Below are positions 24,378 through 33,092 of a stretch of 64,000 nucleotides of DNA, one piece after another. The notes beneath the pieces were generated by a model, which saw only the letters and a list, made by a program, of their open reading frames with translations, did no database searches and was not told the origin of the DNA. The DNA lies in NCBI GenBank assembly GCA_017472965.1, contig JAFUNR010000003.1:1-64000 (forward strand), given 5' to 3'. Positions within the stretch are counted from its first letter, which is position 1, and each line of letters begins with the position of its first letter. Position numbers and translations under genes: made by a program. Source of the DNA: Oscillospiraceae bacterium (GTDB lineage: Bacteria > Bacillota > Clostridia > Oscillospirales > Ruminococcaceae).

Positions 24378-25286
24378 ATGGAAGAAAAATGCCTTGTTTT
24401 CAACATTCAGAAATTTTCCGTCAATGACGGACCCGGTATCCGCACCACTGTTTTTCTGAAAGGCTGCATGCTCAACTGTCTGTGGTGCCACAACCCCGAA
24501 TCCAAATCCCGGCATCCGCAGGTCATGCTGACCCCGCGGCTTTGCGTGGGCTGCGGCAGCTGTCTTTCCGCCTGCCCGCAGGGGCTGCACAGCTTTGCCG
24601 AAGACGGCACCCATCAGATCGACCGCAGCCGCTGCACTGTCTGCGGCAGCTGCGCCGATGCCTGTGTGGGCGCGCTGGAGGTGTGCGGCAAGCCCATGAC
24701 GGTGGAGGAGATCCTGACCGAGGTGATGAAGGACAGCGCCTTTTACAAACATTCCGGCGGCGGCATGACCGTCTCCGGCGGCGACCCGCTGTTCCATCCC
24801 GCCTTTACGCTGGCACTGCTGCGTGCTGCCAAAGAAAAAGGGCTGCACACCTGCATTGAAACCAGCGGCCATGCCCGCTGGGAGGATCTGGAGGCGCTTA
24901 TTCCCTACGTGGATATCTTCCTGTGGGATGTCAAAGAGACCGACTCCGCCCGTCACAAACAGTTCACCGGCGTGGGGAACGAGCGCATTCTGGAAAACCT
25001 GCACAGACTGGATGCCGCCGGCGCCAAAACCGTGCTGCGCTGCCCCATCATCCCGGGCTGCAACGACCGTCCGGAGCATCTGGCCGCCATCGCCGCGCTT
25101 TCGTCTGAGCTTCAGAACGTGCTGAACATCGATGTGGAGCCCTACCACCCGCTGGGCAAAAGCAAAAGCGAGGCGCTGGGCGAAAGCTACGCACTGGGCG
25201 ATCTGGGTTTCCCCGAGGATGCCACCGTCAAGGAGTGGATCGCAGCCATTGCCGCCGGCACGAAAGTGCCGGTGAAGAAAGCGTGA
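24378..25286 (+). CDS. Glycyl radical enzyme activase (radical SAM)
   Basis: A 302-residue radical-SAM protein that abstracts hydrogen from the Gly of its partner. The SAM cluster motif CMLNCLWC (C30, C34, C37) is followed by GGMTVSGGDP. Two inserted 4Fe-4S ferredoxin motifs occur at C56-C59-C62-C66 and C86-C89-C92-C96. The double-ferredoxin insert is typical of activases for non-PFL enzymes and absent from PFL activase itself, which supports the partner assignment. GGAG lies upstream of the ATG at 24378. It starts 25 bp after the glycyl radical enzyme stop. Confidence 0.93.
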   Translation: MEEKCLVFNIQKFSVNDGPGIRTTVFLKGCMLNCLWCHNPESKSRHPQVMLTPRLCVGCGSCLSACPQGLHSFAEDGTHQIDRSRCTVCGSCADACVGALEVCGKPMTVEEILTEVMKDSAFYKHSGGGMTVSGGDPLFHPAFTLALLRAAKEKGLHTCIETSGHARWEDLEALIPYVDIFLWDVKETDSARHKQFTGVGNERILENLHRLDAAGAKTVLRCPIIPGCNDRPEHLAAIAALSSELQNVLNIDVEPYHPLGKSKSEALGESYALGDLGFPEDATVKEWIAAIAAGTKVPVKKA

Positions 25287-25334
25287 CCGTTTCTCTGATT
25301 TACCATACACATTGATCCGGGAGGGCCTTTCACC

Positions 25335-27002
25335 ATGAAAATCAATTTGATCGATAACGGCTTTTGCAAAGCAGCCGGACTTCTGCGCACCCGCATTCTT
25401 GAGCGCATCCCCGCCGAATTTTCTACAGACGGTTTGCCGCTGGAGCTTTGCGTCGATGCAGGCATCGGCTGCGCCGAAAGCTACTGCATCCTTGCAGCCG
25501 GCAACGGCTGGCGCATCACCGGAGCGGATCACTGCGGTCTGATTTTCGGAGTGGGCAAATTTCTGCACACTGCACGCTGGACAGCGGACTCCTTCACGCC
25601 CCGGCCTCCGCAGGGGGTCGTTTCCCCCGCCTGCGATTTCCGCGCGCTGGATTGCCCCAGCCATTTTTACAACTGGTATCAGATGGCACCCGTTGAAGAA
25701 TTGACGCGCTATCTGGAGGATATGATGCTGTGGGGCTACAACACCGTTTACAGCAGCATGGGCGTGGTCAATATGGAACGGCTGGACGGCCCGCTTTTCC
25801 GCCGGACGGCAGAACGCTTCCGCAGCATATTCGGCGCAGCCAAGGAGCTTGGTCTGCGCATCGGGCTTGGTCTGAGCCCCAATCAGGCCGAGCGCAGTGC
25901 CCCGCGCGAATTCGATGCGGACCTTTCCTTCAATCTGGAGCTGCGCGGCTCTCTGGGGCGCAATCTCTGTCTTTCCAAGCCCGGTGCACTGGAGCATATG
26001 CGCGGCGTCTGGCGGGCACAGCTGGAGCAATATACCGATATCGGCATCGACTATGTCAGCACATGGCCGTACGATGAGGGCGGCTGCGGCTGCCCTTCCT
26101 GCCGGCCGTGGGGCTCCAACAAATATTGCGACGGCTGCATCGAGCTGGCCAAAGAGGTACACCGCTATTATCCCGACGCAAGGATCATCGTATCCACCTG
26201 GGCCTTTGATGCTCCCAATGACGAAGGTGAATTCGCCGGGCTTTACCGCCGGCTTTCCGGCGATATGAGCATCGCAGATTATCTGCTGGTGGATGCGCAC
26301 GGCGATTTTCCCCGTTACCCGCTGGAGCATGAGCCCATCAAGCCCATCGTCAATTTCCCCGAGATCAGTATGTGGGGGCTGGCCCCATGGGGCGGCTTTG
26401 GCGCCAACCCGCTGCCGGAACGCTTCCAGCGTCTGTGGGACAGCGTCTCCCATCTGGTGCAGGGCGGTCTGCCCTATTCCGAAGGCATTTACGAGGACAT
26501 CAATAAGGTGCAGTATATCGGCTACTACTGGCAGCCGGACCGCCATTGGACCGACATTCTTGCCGAATACATCCGCTACGAATACGCCGAAGATGCAGTG
26601 GAGGAGGTTCTGGAGCTGATGCGCTGCATCGAGCACAGCCACACACGGATCGCCGGGGAGCAAATGCCCGACGCCGCCGTTGTACGCCGCGCAGCACAGC
26701 TGGCCGCCGCCGTAAATGCCCGCCTGAGTGACCGTGCGCGCAGCGCATGGCGCTGGCGTATCCTGTATATCCGCGCCGTTCTGGACGAAAAGCGCTACAC
26801 TCATCTGCTGGCCGATACCGCAGAGGATCCCAAAAAACTGCTGCGCTTCCATTATTATTCCGGCGACCGCCTGCTGGATGATCCGGAGGCCCAGAAGCTC
26901 TTCCTTGAGCTGCAAGGCTACTACCATTGCGTTCCCCACAATGGCGAAAACCATCACACTCTGCCGCCTGCCGGCGGCACCAAACTGGATGTTGTGATCT
27001 GA
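25335..27002 (+). CDS. Glycosidase-like TIM-barrel protein (GH20/GH67-like)
   Basis: A 555-residue protein. An N-terminal alpha/beta domain (about 1-85) resembles those preceding the barrel in GH20, GH67 and GH84 enzymes. A TIM barrel with STWPYDEGGCGCPSCRPWG follows, the Asp-Glu pair being a likely catalytic site, with several Cys possibly binding metal. The C-terminus is helical. I cannot assign a numbered family with confidence. No signal peptide is present. GGGAGG precedes the ATG, 48 bp after the activase, so the glycosidase and radical enzyme probably act in one pathway on a glycoside. Confidence 0.68.
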   Translation: MKINLIDNGFCKAAGLLRTRILERIPAEFSTDGLPLELCVDAGIGCAESYCILAAGNGWRITGADHCGLIFGVGKFLHTARWTADSFTPRPPQGVVSPACDFRALDCPSHFYNWYQMAPVEELTRYLEDMMLWGYNTVYSSMGVVNMERLDGPLFRRTAERFRSIFGAAKELGLRIGLGLSPNQAERSAPREFDADLSFNLELRGSLGRNLCLSKPGALEHMRGVWRAQLEQYTDIGIDYVSTWPYDEGGCGCPSCRPWGSNKYCDGCIELAKEVHRYYPDARIIVSTWAFDAPNDEGEFAGLYRRLSGDMSIADYLLVDAHGDFPRYPLEHEPIKPIVNFPEISMWGLAPWGGFGANPLPERFQRLWDSVSHLVQGGLPYSEGIYEDINKVQYIGYYWQPDRHWTDILAEYIRYEYAEDAVEEVLELMRCIEHSHTRIAGEQMPDAAVVRRAAQLAAAVNARLSDRARSAWRWRILYIRAVLDEKRYTHLLADTAEDPKKLLRFHYYSGDRLLDDPEAQKLFLELQGYYHCVPHNGENHHTLPPAGGTKLDVVI

Positions 27003-27022
27003 GCCGGCAGTCATTTTCGCGC

Positions 27023-27051
27023 TTGACAACCCGGTCTTTGTTTGCTATAAT
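27023..27051 (+). promoter_or_regulatory. Consensus promoter of the T-box/thrS transcript
   Basis: TTGACA (27023-27028) and TATAAT (27046-27051) are exactly 17 bp apart, with a TGC extended -10. Confidence 0.92.
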
Positions 27052-27057
27052 CACTGC

Positions 27058-27337
27058 AATTGAATAAGAAAAGCTATGATGGAAAGAGTAGCCTTTGCGG
27101 AACAGCCAGAGAGAGAAGCATTTTGGTGGAAGCTTCTTATGGGATGCAAGGGCGAAGACCGCTCCTGAGCTGCAGCGCCCAAAGCAGAGTAAGCGCTGCC
27201 GTATTCCTGCGTCAAAGGATAGGATCTGATGGGATCCGAAAATGCGCAAGTGGAACCGTGCATTCTTTGTGAATAGTGTGCACCCTTGGACCTGTTACAG
27301 ATGCTTTTCTGTACCGTGTGTCCCGGGGTGCTTTTTT
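27058..27337 (+). promoter_or_regulatory. T-box riboswitch leader upstream of thrS
   Basis: The 370-base gap before thrS holds a T-box leader. Stem I elements include GATGGAAAGAGTAG (27074-27089 region) and an AGAGAG/GGTGGAAGC segment (about 27110-27133). A Thr codon ACC at 27158-27160 after GCGAAG is a candidate specifier. The T-box core AGTGGAACCGTG sits near 27249-27260, enclosed by a 7-bp antiterminator stem (27241-27247 with 27258-27264). A terminator (GCACCC at 27280-27285 with GGGTGC at 27326-27331, then TTTTTT) follows. Uncharged tRNA-Thr should stabilise the antiterminator and allow thrS expression. The specifier assignment is tentative. Confidence 0.85.
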
Positions 27338-27373
27338 CTTATTCAAAATAAAAAACGAATAGGAGAACACATC

Positions 27374-29140
27374 ATGAAAGTCATCCACAGCGACGGCAGC
27401 ATCGGCTGCTGTGAAGGCGAGGAACAGCTGCAGGTACTGCGGCACTCGGCAGCGCATCTTCTGGCGCAGGCAATCCTGAGACTCTGGCCCGATGCATCCA
27501 TCGCCGGCAGCGGCGTATCCACCGACGGCTTTTACTGCGATGCAGACCCGGGCAGCGCCGTCATCCGTGAAAGCGATCTTGTCCGTATTGAAGAAGAAAT
27601 CCGTTCCATTGCCGGCGAAAATCTGCCCTTCCGCCCCTTTGCCCTTCCGGTGCAGGAGGCATGGAGTCTGTTGGCACAGCACAGCGGCACCTACCTTCCT
27701 CCGGAGCTCAGCTCTGCAAATGGAACCGTCACCCTGTTCCGGCAGGGTGAGCACATCGAGCTGTGCAGCGGCCCGCACATCGCCTGCACAAAGGCACTGA
27801 AGGCCTTTCGGCTGACCGGTCTCTCCGGCGCCTACTGGCAAAACGACAGCAGCAACAAAATGCTTGCCCGCATCAGCGGTACAGCCTTTGTTTCGGTTGC
27901 GGAGCTGGATGCCTTTCTGGAAGCCCGCAAAGCCGCTGCGCTGCGGGATCACCGGCGCATCGGCCGCGAGATGGGGCTTTTCCAGCTGTTTGACGAGGGC
28001 ACGGGTTTTCCGTTTCTTTTGCCGAATGGCGTGACCCTGCGCAATACGCTGCTGGATTACTGGCGTGCACTGCACAGACAGAACGGCTACCGGGAGATCT
28101 CCACCCCCATTGTACTGCACAAAAGTCTGTGGCAAACCAGCGGACACTGGGAGCATTACCGCGAAACCATGTATACCACGCTTATCGACGGTGAGGACCA
28201 CTGCATCAAGCCGATGAGCTGTCCCGGCGGTATACTGATATACCGCAGTCGCCCGCACAGCTACCGTGAGCTCCCCATCCGGCTGGCCGAGCTGGGGCTC
28301 GTGCACCGCAACGAGCTGCGCGGCACACTGCACGGACTGTTCCGCGTGCGCTGTTTTACACAGGATGATGCCCACATCTTTATGCGCCGCGACCAGATCG
28401 CCGATGAACTTGCCGCCGTTATCCGGCTGATCCATCAGGTCTACGCGGATTTCGGCTTTCCCTGCCGGCTCGAACTTTCTACCCGACCCGAAAACAGCAT
28501 GGGCAGCGATGAGGACTGGCAGCTTGCCACCGACGGCCTGCGCAGCGCACTGGATGCACAGGGCCTTGCTTATGAGATCAACGAGGGTGACGGCGCTTTT
28601 TACGGTCCGAAAATCGATTTTCATCTGCAGGACAGTCTTGGCCGAAGCTGGCAATGCGGCACCGTGCAGCTGGATTTTCAGCTGCCGCAGAATTTCGGCC
28701 TGAGCTATGTGGACGAACAGGGGCTGCCGCAGCAGCCCATCATGCTGCATCGGGTGTGTTTTGGCTCTGTCGAGCGATTCATCGGCATTCTCACCGAGCA
28801 TTACGCCGGCCGCTTTCCGCTGTGGCTCGCCCCGGTGCAGGCAAAGGTGCTGACCGTATCCGAAAAAAGCGCCGGTTACGCCCGCCTTGTATACGAGACG
28901 CTGTGCCGCGCGGGAATACGCTGCGAAATCGATACCCGCAACGAAAAGATCGGCTATATGATCCGCGAATCACAGTTTGCCGAACGTATCCCCTGTATGC
29001 TCATCGTGGGGGAAAAGGAAATGCAAAACGGCACCGTTTCTCTGCGCAGCCGTGATGACGGCAGCATCGGGGAAATGACACCGGAGGAGTTGATCCGGTA
29101 TATCCGCAGCGCAGGTGCCATTCCCCATATGCAGGCATGA
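27374..29140 (+). CDS. thrS: Threonyl-tRNA synthetase lacking the TGS domain
   Basis: A 588-residue class II synthetase that charges tRNA-Thr. The editing-domain His pair is at H24 and H28 (RHSAAHLLAQ), and the CSGPHI block is also present. The catalytic domain has HRNELRGTLHGLFRVR (motif 2) and the motif 3 region LHRVCFGSVERFIG, and the anticodon-binding domain is at the C-terminus. Only about 20 residues precede the first editing motif, so the N-terminal TGS domain of about 60 residues found in most bacterial ThrRS is absent. AGGAGA precedes the ATG and no longer frame fits, since the T-box terminator lies directly upstream. It may be an alternative, starvation-induced ThrRS. Confidence 0.93.
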   Translation: MKVIHSDGSIGCCEGEEQLQVLRHSAAHLLAQAILRLWPDASIAGSGVSTDGFYCDADPGSAVIRESDLVRIEEEIRSIAGENLPFRPFALPVQEAWSLLAQHSGTYLPPELSSANGTVTLFRQGEHIELCSGPHIACTKALKAFRLTGLSGAYWQNDSSNKMLARISGTAFVSVAELDAFLEARKAAALRDHRRIGREMGLFQLFDEGTGFPFLLPNGVTLRNTLLDYWRALHRQNGYREISTPIVLHKSLWQTSGHWEHYRETMYTTLIDGEDHCIKPMSCPGGILIYRSRPHSYRELPIRLAELGLVHRNELRGTLHGLFRVRCFTQDDAHIFMRRDQIADELAAVIRLIHQVYADFGFPCRLELSTRPENSMGSDEDWQLATDGLRSALDAQGLAYEINEGDGAFYGPKIDFHLQDSLGRSWQCGTVQLDFQLPQNFGLSYVDEQGLPQQPIMLHRVCFGSVERFIGILTEHYAGRFPLWLAPVQAKVLTVSEKSAGYARLVYETLCRAGIRCEIDTRNEKIGYMIRESQFAERIPCMLIVGEKEMQNGTVSLRSRDDGSIGEMTPEELIRYIRSAGAIPHMQA

Positions 29141-29164
29141 ATCCGATAAACTTTCGGCAAATTA

Positions 29165-29194
29165 TTTACTTTTCCGGTGCGGGTGTGGTATACT
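29165..29194 (+). promoter_or_regulatory. Promoter of the acyltransferase gene
   Basis: TTTACT (29165-29170) and TATACT (29189-29194) are 18 bp apart, with a TGG extended -10. The start codon follows at 29239. Confidence 0.65.
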
Positions 29195-29238
29195 TTTTTG
29201 TGTATAAACTGTGAAAAGCACAGAGAGGAATCATTTTT

Positions 29239-30435
29239 ATGAATTACCGGAAACCGGATGCCTTTGCTTACGGCGTGGTGCGGACCGCGTCGTGGCTGGC
29301 GGCAAAGCTGTTCTTCCGGCGCAAGGTGCTGCGCAACGAGCTGCGCGGCGCAAAAGGGCCGCTTGTCGTCATCGCCAATCACCAGTGTGCACTGGATTTT
29401 GTCAATCTGATCGGACTGACCCGCCGGCGCATGCATTTTGTCATCAGCAGCTCGTTCTACAACACGCTGCCCTGCCGCGGTATTGTGGATGCCCTTGGCC
29501 TGATCCCCAAACAGCAGTTCCAGACCGAGCCCAAAGACCTGAAGCGAATGAAAGCCGTCATCGAAGCCAGCGCGCCGCTGGTCATCTACCCCGCCGGGCT
29601 GATGTGCGAGGACGGGCTCTCCACCCCCATTCCCACCGCCACCTACAAATTTCTGAAATGGCTGGATGCGGATATTTATGTGGCGCGCACCACCGGCAGC
29701 TATTTCGTCATGCCGAAATGGGGCAAGGGCTTCCGTCCGGGCCGCACCACGCTGGATGTTTACAAGCTGTTTGACCGGGAGGAGCTTCGTGCCACCGAAC
29801 TTGCCGAGATCAAACGGCAGGCCGACCGCGCCCTGCTGTTCGACGCCTACCGCGAACAGGCAAAGCTGAATGCTTCTTATCTCGGTGCAAACCGACTGAC
29901 CGGTCTGGAAAATGTGCTGTATCAATGTCCCCACTGTCTGGCGGAATACACCGTGCGCACCGAAAAAAACGCCATATACTGCACCAACTGCGGCTACCGG
30001 CTGGAGGGTGACCGCAAGGGCTTTCTGTACAACCGGAACACCTTCGGCGGAAAGCTGCGGTATGTCTCCGACTGGAGCGCCATGATCCGCTCCATTCTGG
30101 AACAAAAGCTGACGGATGCGCCGGATACCCTGCTGAGCGCCCGCGCCCGCATCTGTACGCTGGATGAAAAGCGGCACCGCTTTGCGGAGGCCGGCTTCGG
30201 CACGCTGACGCTGGATGCACATCATTTCACGATCAAAGGCTGCCTGCACGGAAAGGACACCTGCATCAGTGTTCCCACCATCAGCCTGCCCTGTCTGCCG
30301 TTTTCCCCCGGCCGCCATCTGGAGCTGCAGTGTGGGTCTGCCATCTATCGCTGCTATCCGGAGGACAGCCGCCTTGTAATGAAATTCATCAATACCCTGC
30401 GGGTGCTGCACTCCATGCGCCACCCCGAAGAATGA
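29239..30435 (+). CDS. PlsC-like 1-acyl-glycerol-3-phosphate acyltransferase
   Basis: A 398-residue protein with an N-terminal PlsC/LPLAT domain. The HX4D catalytic motif is NHQCALDFV, and a glycerophosphate-binding EDGLSTPIPTAT region takes the place of the usual EGTR block. After about residue 230 a zinc ribbon (CPHC...CTNC) and a further beta-rich domain of unknown role follow, making it longer than standard PlsC (about 240 aa). It probably acylates lysophosphatidate or a related acceptor at the membrane. The ATG at 29239 follows AGAGAGG. It is followed 41 bp later by an M42 peptidase gene. Confidence 0.8.
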   Translation: MNYRKPDAFAYGVVRTASWLAAKLFFRRKVLRNELRGAKGPLVVIANHQCALDFVNLIGLTRRRMHFVISSSFYNTLPCRGIVDALGLIPKQQFQTEPKDLKRMKAVIEASAPLVIYPAGLMCEDGLSTPIPTATYKFLKWLDADIYVARTTGSYFVMPKWGKGFRPGRTTLDVYKLFDREELRATELAEIKRQADRALLFDAYREQAKLNASYLGANRLTGLENVLYQCPHCLAEYTVRTEKNAIYCTNCGYRLEGDRKGFLYNRNTFGGKLRYVSDWSAMIRSILEQKLTDAPDTLLSARARICTLDEKRHRFAEAGFGTLTLDAHHFTIKGCLHGKDTCISVPTISLPCLPFSPGRHLELQCGSAIYRCYPEDSRLVMKFINTLRVLHSMRHPEE

Positions 30436-30476
30436 CCGCCGTTTTATCTGCCGTATCAACGGAAAGGAGTTTTACC

Positions 30477-31517
30477 ATGCGCTTTGACATCGATACCCGT
30501 TTTCTGCTGGATTGCTTTAAGGAGATCGTAGAAACCCCCAGCCCCGTTGGCTACTACCCGCTGCTGAATCCCGTGCTGGAAAAATATGCCGCCATGTTCG
30601 GACAGACCGTCACCTATGATAACAAAAGCACCGCTTATATCACACTGGAGGGCGAGGACAACAGCAAAACCGTGCTGGTAGGTGCGCACGCCGACACCAT
30701 CGGCCTGATCGTGCGCAAGGTGGACGCCGACGGCATGATCCGCGTGCGCCAGCTGGGCGGCGTCAACTACGGCAGTCTGGAGGGCGAGACCGTCACCGTC
30801 CACACCCGCAGCGGCAGAACCTACACCGGTTTATTCGCCTGTCAGTCCCACTCGGTGCATGTGTTTGACGATGCCCGCACCCTGTCCCGCGATGAAAACA
30901 CCATGATCATCATTCTGGACGAGAAGGTATCGAGCAAGCAGGATGTGTATGATCTGGGTATCCGCCACGGCGATTTCGTCTCTATCGAGCCCCGCTGCCA
31001 GTTCACCGAAAACGGTTATGTGAAATCCCGCTTCATCGATGACAAGGCCGCGATCGCCTGCTGCTTTGCCATGCTGAAGTATCTTTGCGAAAACAACCTT
31101 AAGCCCAAGTACCGCACCGTTCTGGCCTTCCCCTACGGCGAAGAGATCGGTTTCGGCGGCACCTATGTACCCGCCGGTGTCAGCGAGTATGTGGCCATCG
31201 ATATCGGCCTGATCGGTCCGGATTACGACGGCGACGAATACAAGGTGAGCATCTGTGCCAAGGACAATGCCTCGCCCTACGATTACGATCTGACCACCCG
31301 TCTGGTGAACTACGCAGAAAAGGCCGGCTGCGATTACGCGGTGGATATCTTCTACCGCTACGGCACCGACGGCACCGCCGCCCTGCGTGCCGGCAACAAT
31401 CTGCGCGCCGCAGCTTTCGGCATGGCGGTCTACTGCAGCCACGGCATGGAACGCACCCATGTGAACGGTCTTGCCAACACGGTAAACCTGCTGCTGGCCT
31501 ATACGCTGGATATCTGA
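30477..31517 (+). CDS. M42 family metallo-aminopeptidase
   Basis: A 346-residue second M42 member. The blocks VGAHADTIGLIV, SRFIDDKAAIAC (bridging Asp), FPYGEEIGFGG (Glu pair), VAIDIGLIGPDY (Asp) and CSHGMERTH (terminal His) provide the full metal and catalytic set. It differs enough from the copy at 10975 to be a paralogue rather than a recent duplicate. AAAGGAG precedes the ATG at 30477. It likely shares the transcript of the acyltransferase gene and ends at a bidirectional terminator. Confidence 0.9.
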   Translation: MRFDIDTRFLLDCFKEIVETPSPVGYYPLLNPVLEKYAAMFGQTVTYDNKSTAYITLEGEDNSKTVLVGAHADTIGLIVRKVDADGMIRVRQLGGVNYGSLEGETVTVHTRSGRTYTGLFACQSHSVHVFDDARTLSRDENTMIIILDEKVSSKQDVYDLGIRHGDFVSIEPRCQFTENGYVKSRFIDDKAAIACCFAMLKYLCENNLKPKYRTVLAFPYGEEIGFGGTYVPAGVSEYVAIDIGLIGPDYDGDEYKVSICAKDNASPYDYDLTTRLVNYAEKAGCDYAVDIFYRYGTDGTAALRAGNNLRAAAFGMAVYCSHGMERTHVNGLANTVNLLLAYTLDI

Positions 31518-31535
31518 TTTTCCCATCACTTGCAC

Positions 31536-31580
31536 AAAAAAATGCGCTGCCCTTCGCACAGGAGGAACAGCGCATTTTTT
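31536..31580. terminator. Bidirectional terminator
   Basis: Stem arms AAAAAATGCGCTG and CAGCGCATTTTTT flank a loop of about 18 nt between convergent genes ending at 31517 and 31588. Confidence 0.82.
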
Positions 31581-31587
31581 ATTCTTT

Positions 31588-32961
31588 TTATTTCTGCGGA
31601 CCGGCTTCCAGAATGGCGTTAAACCGATGGAAGAACATTCCTGCTGTGACGGCAGCGGCGATGATATCGCTGACCGGTTCGGCCAGGAATACGGCGAAAA
31701 CCTTGTTCTCAAAAACAAGCGGCAGCAGGAAAATGAGCGGGATCAGCAGCACCACCTTGCGCAGGCAGGCCATCAGCAGGCTGACCTTGGCCTGACCCAG
31801 CGACATGAAGCTGTACTGACAGCACATCTGGATACCCAGCGCGAAAATACCTGCCATATAGATGCGCATTGCCCATACGGTGTAATCCATCAGAGCCGGA
31901 TCGGAAGAAAAAATTCCCGCAAATACCCGGGGCACCAGCAGCAGCGCCAGCCAGAACACCCCCGCATAACCGGCACATACTGCAAACTGGCGATAAAATG
32001 CCTGCCGGACACGGTCATTTTTCCGCGCACCGAAATTGAAACTCACGATGGGGCCGCTGCCCTGACATACGCCGGAAAGCGGCATGGAGATCAGCTGGCT
32101 GACACTGGTAAGGATCGTCATGGCACCCACCGCCAGATCCCCGCCATAGCGGGAAAGGCTGGAGGTAAAACTGATGGAGAGAAGACTCTCGGTGGAAAGC
32201 ATGATAAATGTGGAAACGCCCAGCGCCAGCACAGAGCCGACCACCCTGCCGGAAAGCCGCATATCTGCCGCCGTGATGCGCAGACGTGTCTTTTTTCCGG
32301 TAAGGAAGCACAGCACCCACACAGCGCTCACCGCCTGACTGAGTACCGTGGCCAGTGCAGCGCCTCTCACGCCCATATCCAGCACAAAAATGAGGATCGG
32401 ATCCAGTACGATATTGATAGCAGCGCCGATAACGGTGGTCAGCATACTGAACGCCGCAAAGCCCTGTGTGGTGATAAACATATTCATGCCCATGACCACC
32501 AGCACAAAGGCGCTGCCGCAAATATAAATACGGGCATATTCCAGCGCATAGGGCAGCGTGGCATCCGATGCACCGAACAGCCGCAGCAGCGGCTCGGCGG
32601 TAAAGCTGAACACCACGGTCAGCACCGCCGCCAGTGCCAGCAGCAGCGTGAAGCAGTTGCCCATGATACGCTGCGCACCGGCAAAATCTCCCCGCCCCAT
32701 GGCGATGGAGGCCCGGGGTGCACCGCCGCTGCCCACCATCATGGCAAAGGCATTCAGCAGCATCAGGATCGGCATAAAAAGGCCCACGCCGGTCAGTGCG
32801 GCGGAACCGATCTCCGGAATATGTCCGATATAAATGCGATCCACAATATTATACAGCAGGTTGACGATCTGGGCCACCACCGCCGGCACCGCCAGCTTTA
32901 CCAGCAGCTTTCCCACGCTGCCGTTGCCAAGATCCGGCCCGGTCGCCTGTTCCTTACTCAT
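31588..32961 (-). CDS. MATE family multidrug/metabolite exporter
   Basis: A 457-residue MATE transporter with about 12 hydrophobic segments in two repeats. The first repeat carries LAVPAVVAQIVNLLYNIVDRIYIG and the family-typical GSGGAPRASIAMGRG block. It exports organic cations or other metabolites by H+ or Na+ antiport across the cytoplasmic membrane; the substrate cannot be read. AAAGGGG precedes the ATG. It is transcribed alone from a promoter back to back with that of the ATC-hydrolase-like gene. Confidence 0.93.
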   Translation of the reverse strand: MSKEQATGPDLGNGSVGKLLVKLAVPAVVAQIVNLLYNIVDRIYIGHIPEIGSAALTGVGLFMPILMLLNAFAMMVGSGGAPRASIAMGRGDFAGAQRIMGNCFTLLLALAAVLTVVFSFTAEPLLRLFGASDATLPYALEYARIYICGSAFVLVVMGMNMFITTQGFAAFSMLTTVIGAAINIVLDPILIFVLDMGVRGAALATVLSQAVSAVWVLCFLTGKKTRLRITAADMRLSGRVVGSVLALGVSTFIMLSTESLLSISFTSSLSRYGGDLAVGAMTILTSVSQLISMPLSGVCQGSGPIVSFNFGARKNDRVRQAFYRQFAVCAGYAGVFWLALLLVPRVFAGIFSSDPALMDYTVWAMRIYMAGIFALGIQMCCQYSFMSLGQAKVSLLMACLRKVVLLIPLIFLLPLVFENKVFAVFLAEPVSDIIAAAVTAGMFFHRFNAILEAGPQK

Positions 32962-33003
32962 TTCTCAAACCCCTTTTCTGCAGTCAGTTTTCTTCTTTGT
33001 AAA

Positions 33004-33032
33004 AGTATGACACAGAAAAAAGTTTCTGTCAA
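33004..33032 (-). promoter_or_regulatory. Promoter of the MATE gene
   Basis: On the minus strand TTGACA (33027-33032) and CATACT (33004-33009) have 17-bp spacing. Confidence 0.78.
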
Positions 33033-33034
33033 TC

Positions 33035-33063
33035 TTTACGGCGGCGTACAAATCTGCTATACT
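33035..33063 (+). promoter_or_regulatory. Promoter of the ATC-hydrolase-like gene
   Basis: TTTACG (33035-33040) and TATACT (33058-33063) are 17 bp apart, with a TGC extended -10. Only 2 bp separates it from the MATE promoter on the other strand. Confidence 0.7.
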
Positions 33064-33092
33064 GGAAAAAAGTCCGTATGGAGGTACACAGT

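Noticed and set aside
24363-27029. An 888-codon open frame on the minus strand
   Set aside because: It is antisense to the radical-SAM activase and glycosidase-like genes, both of which carry clear motifs and ribosome sites.
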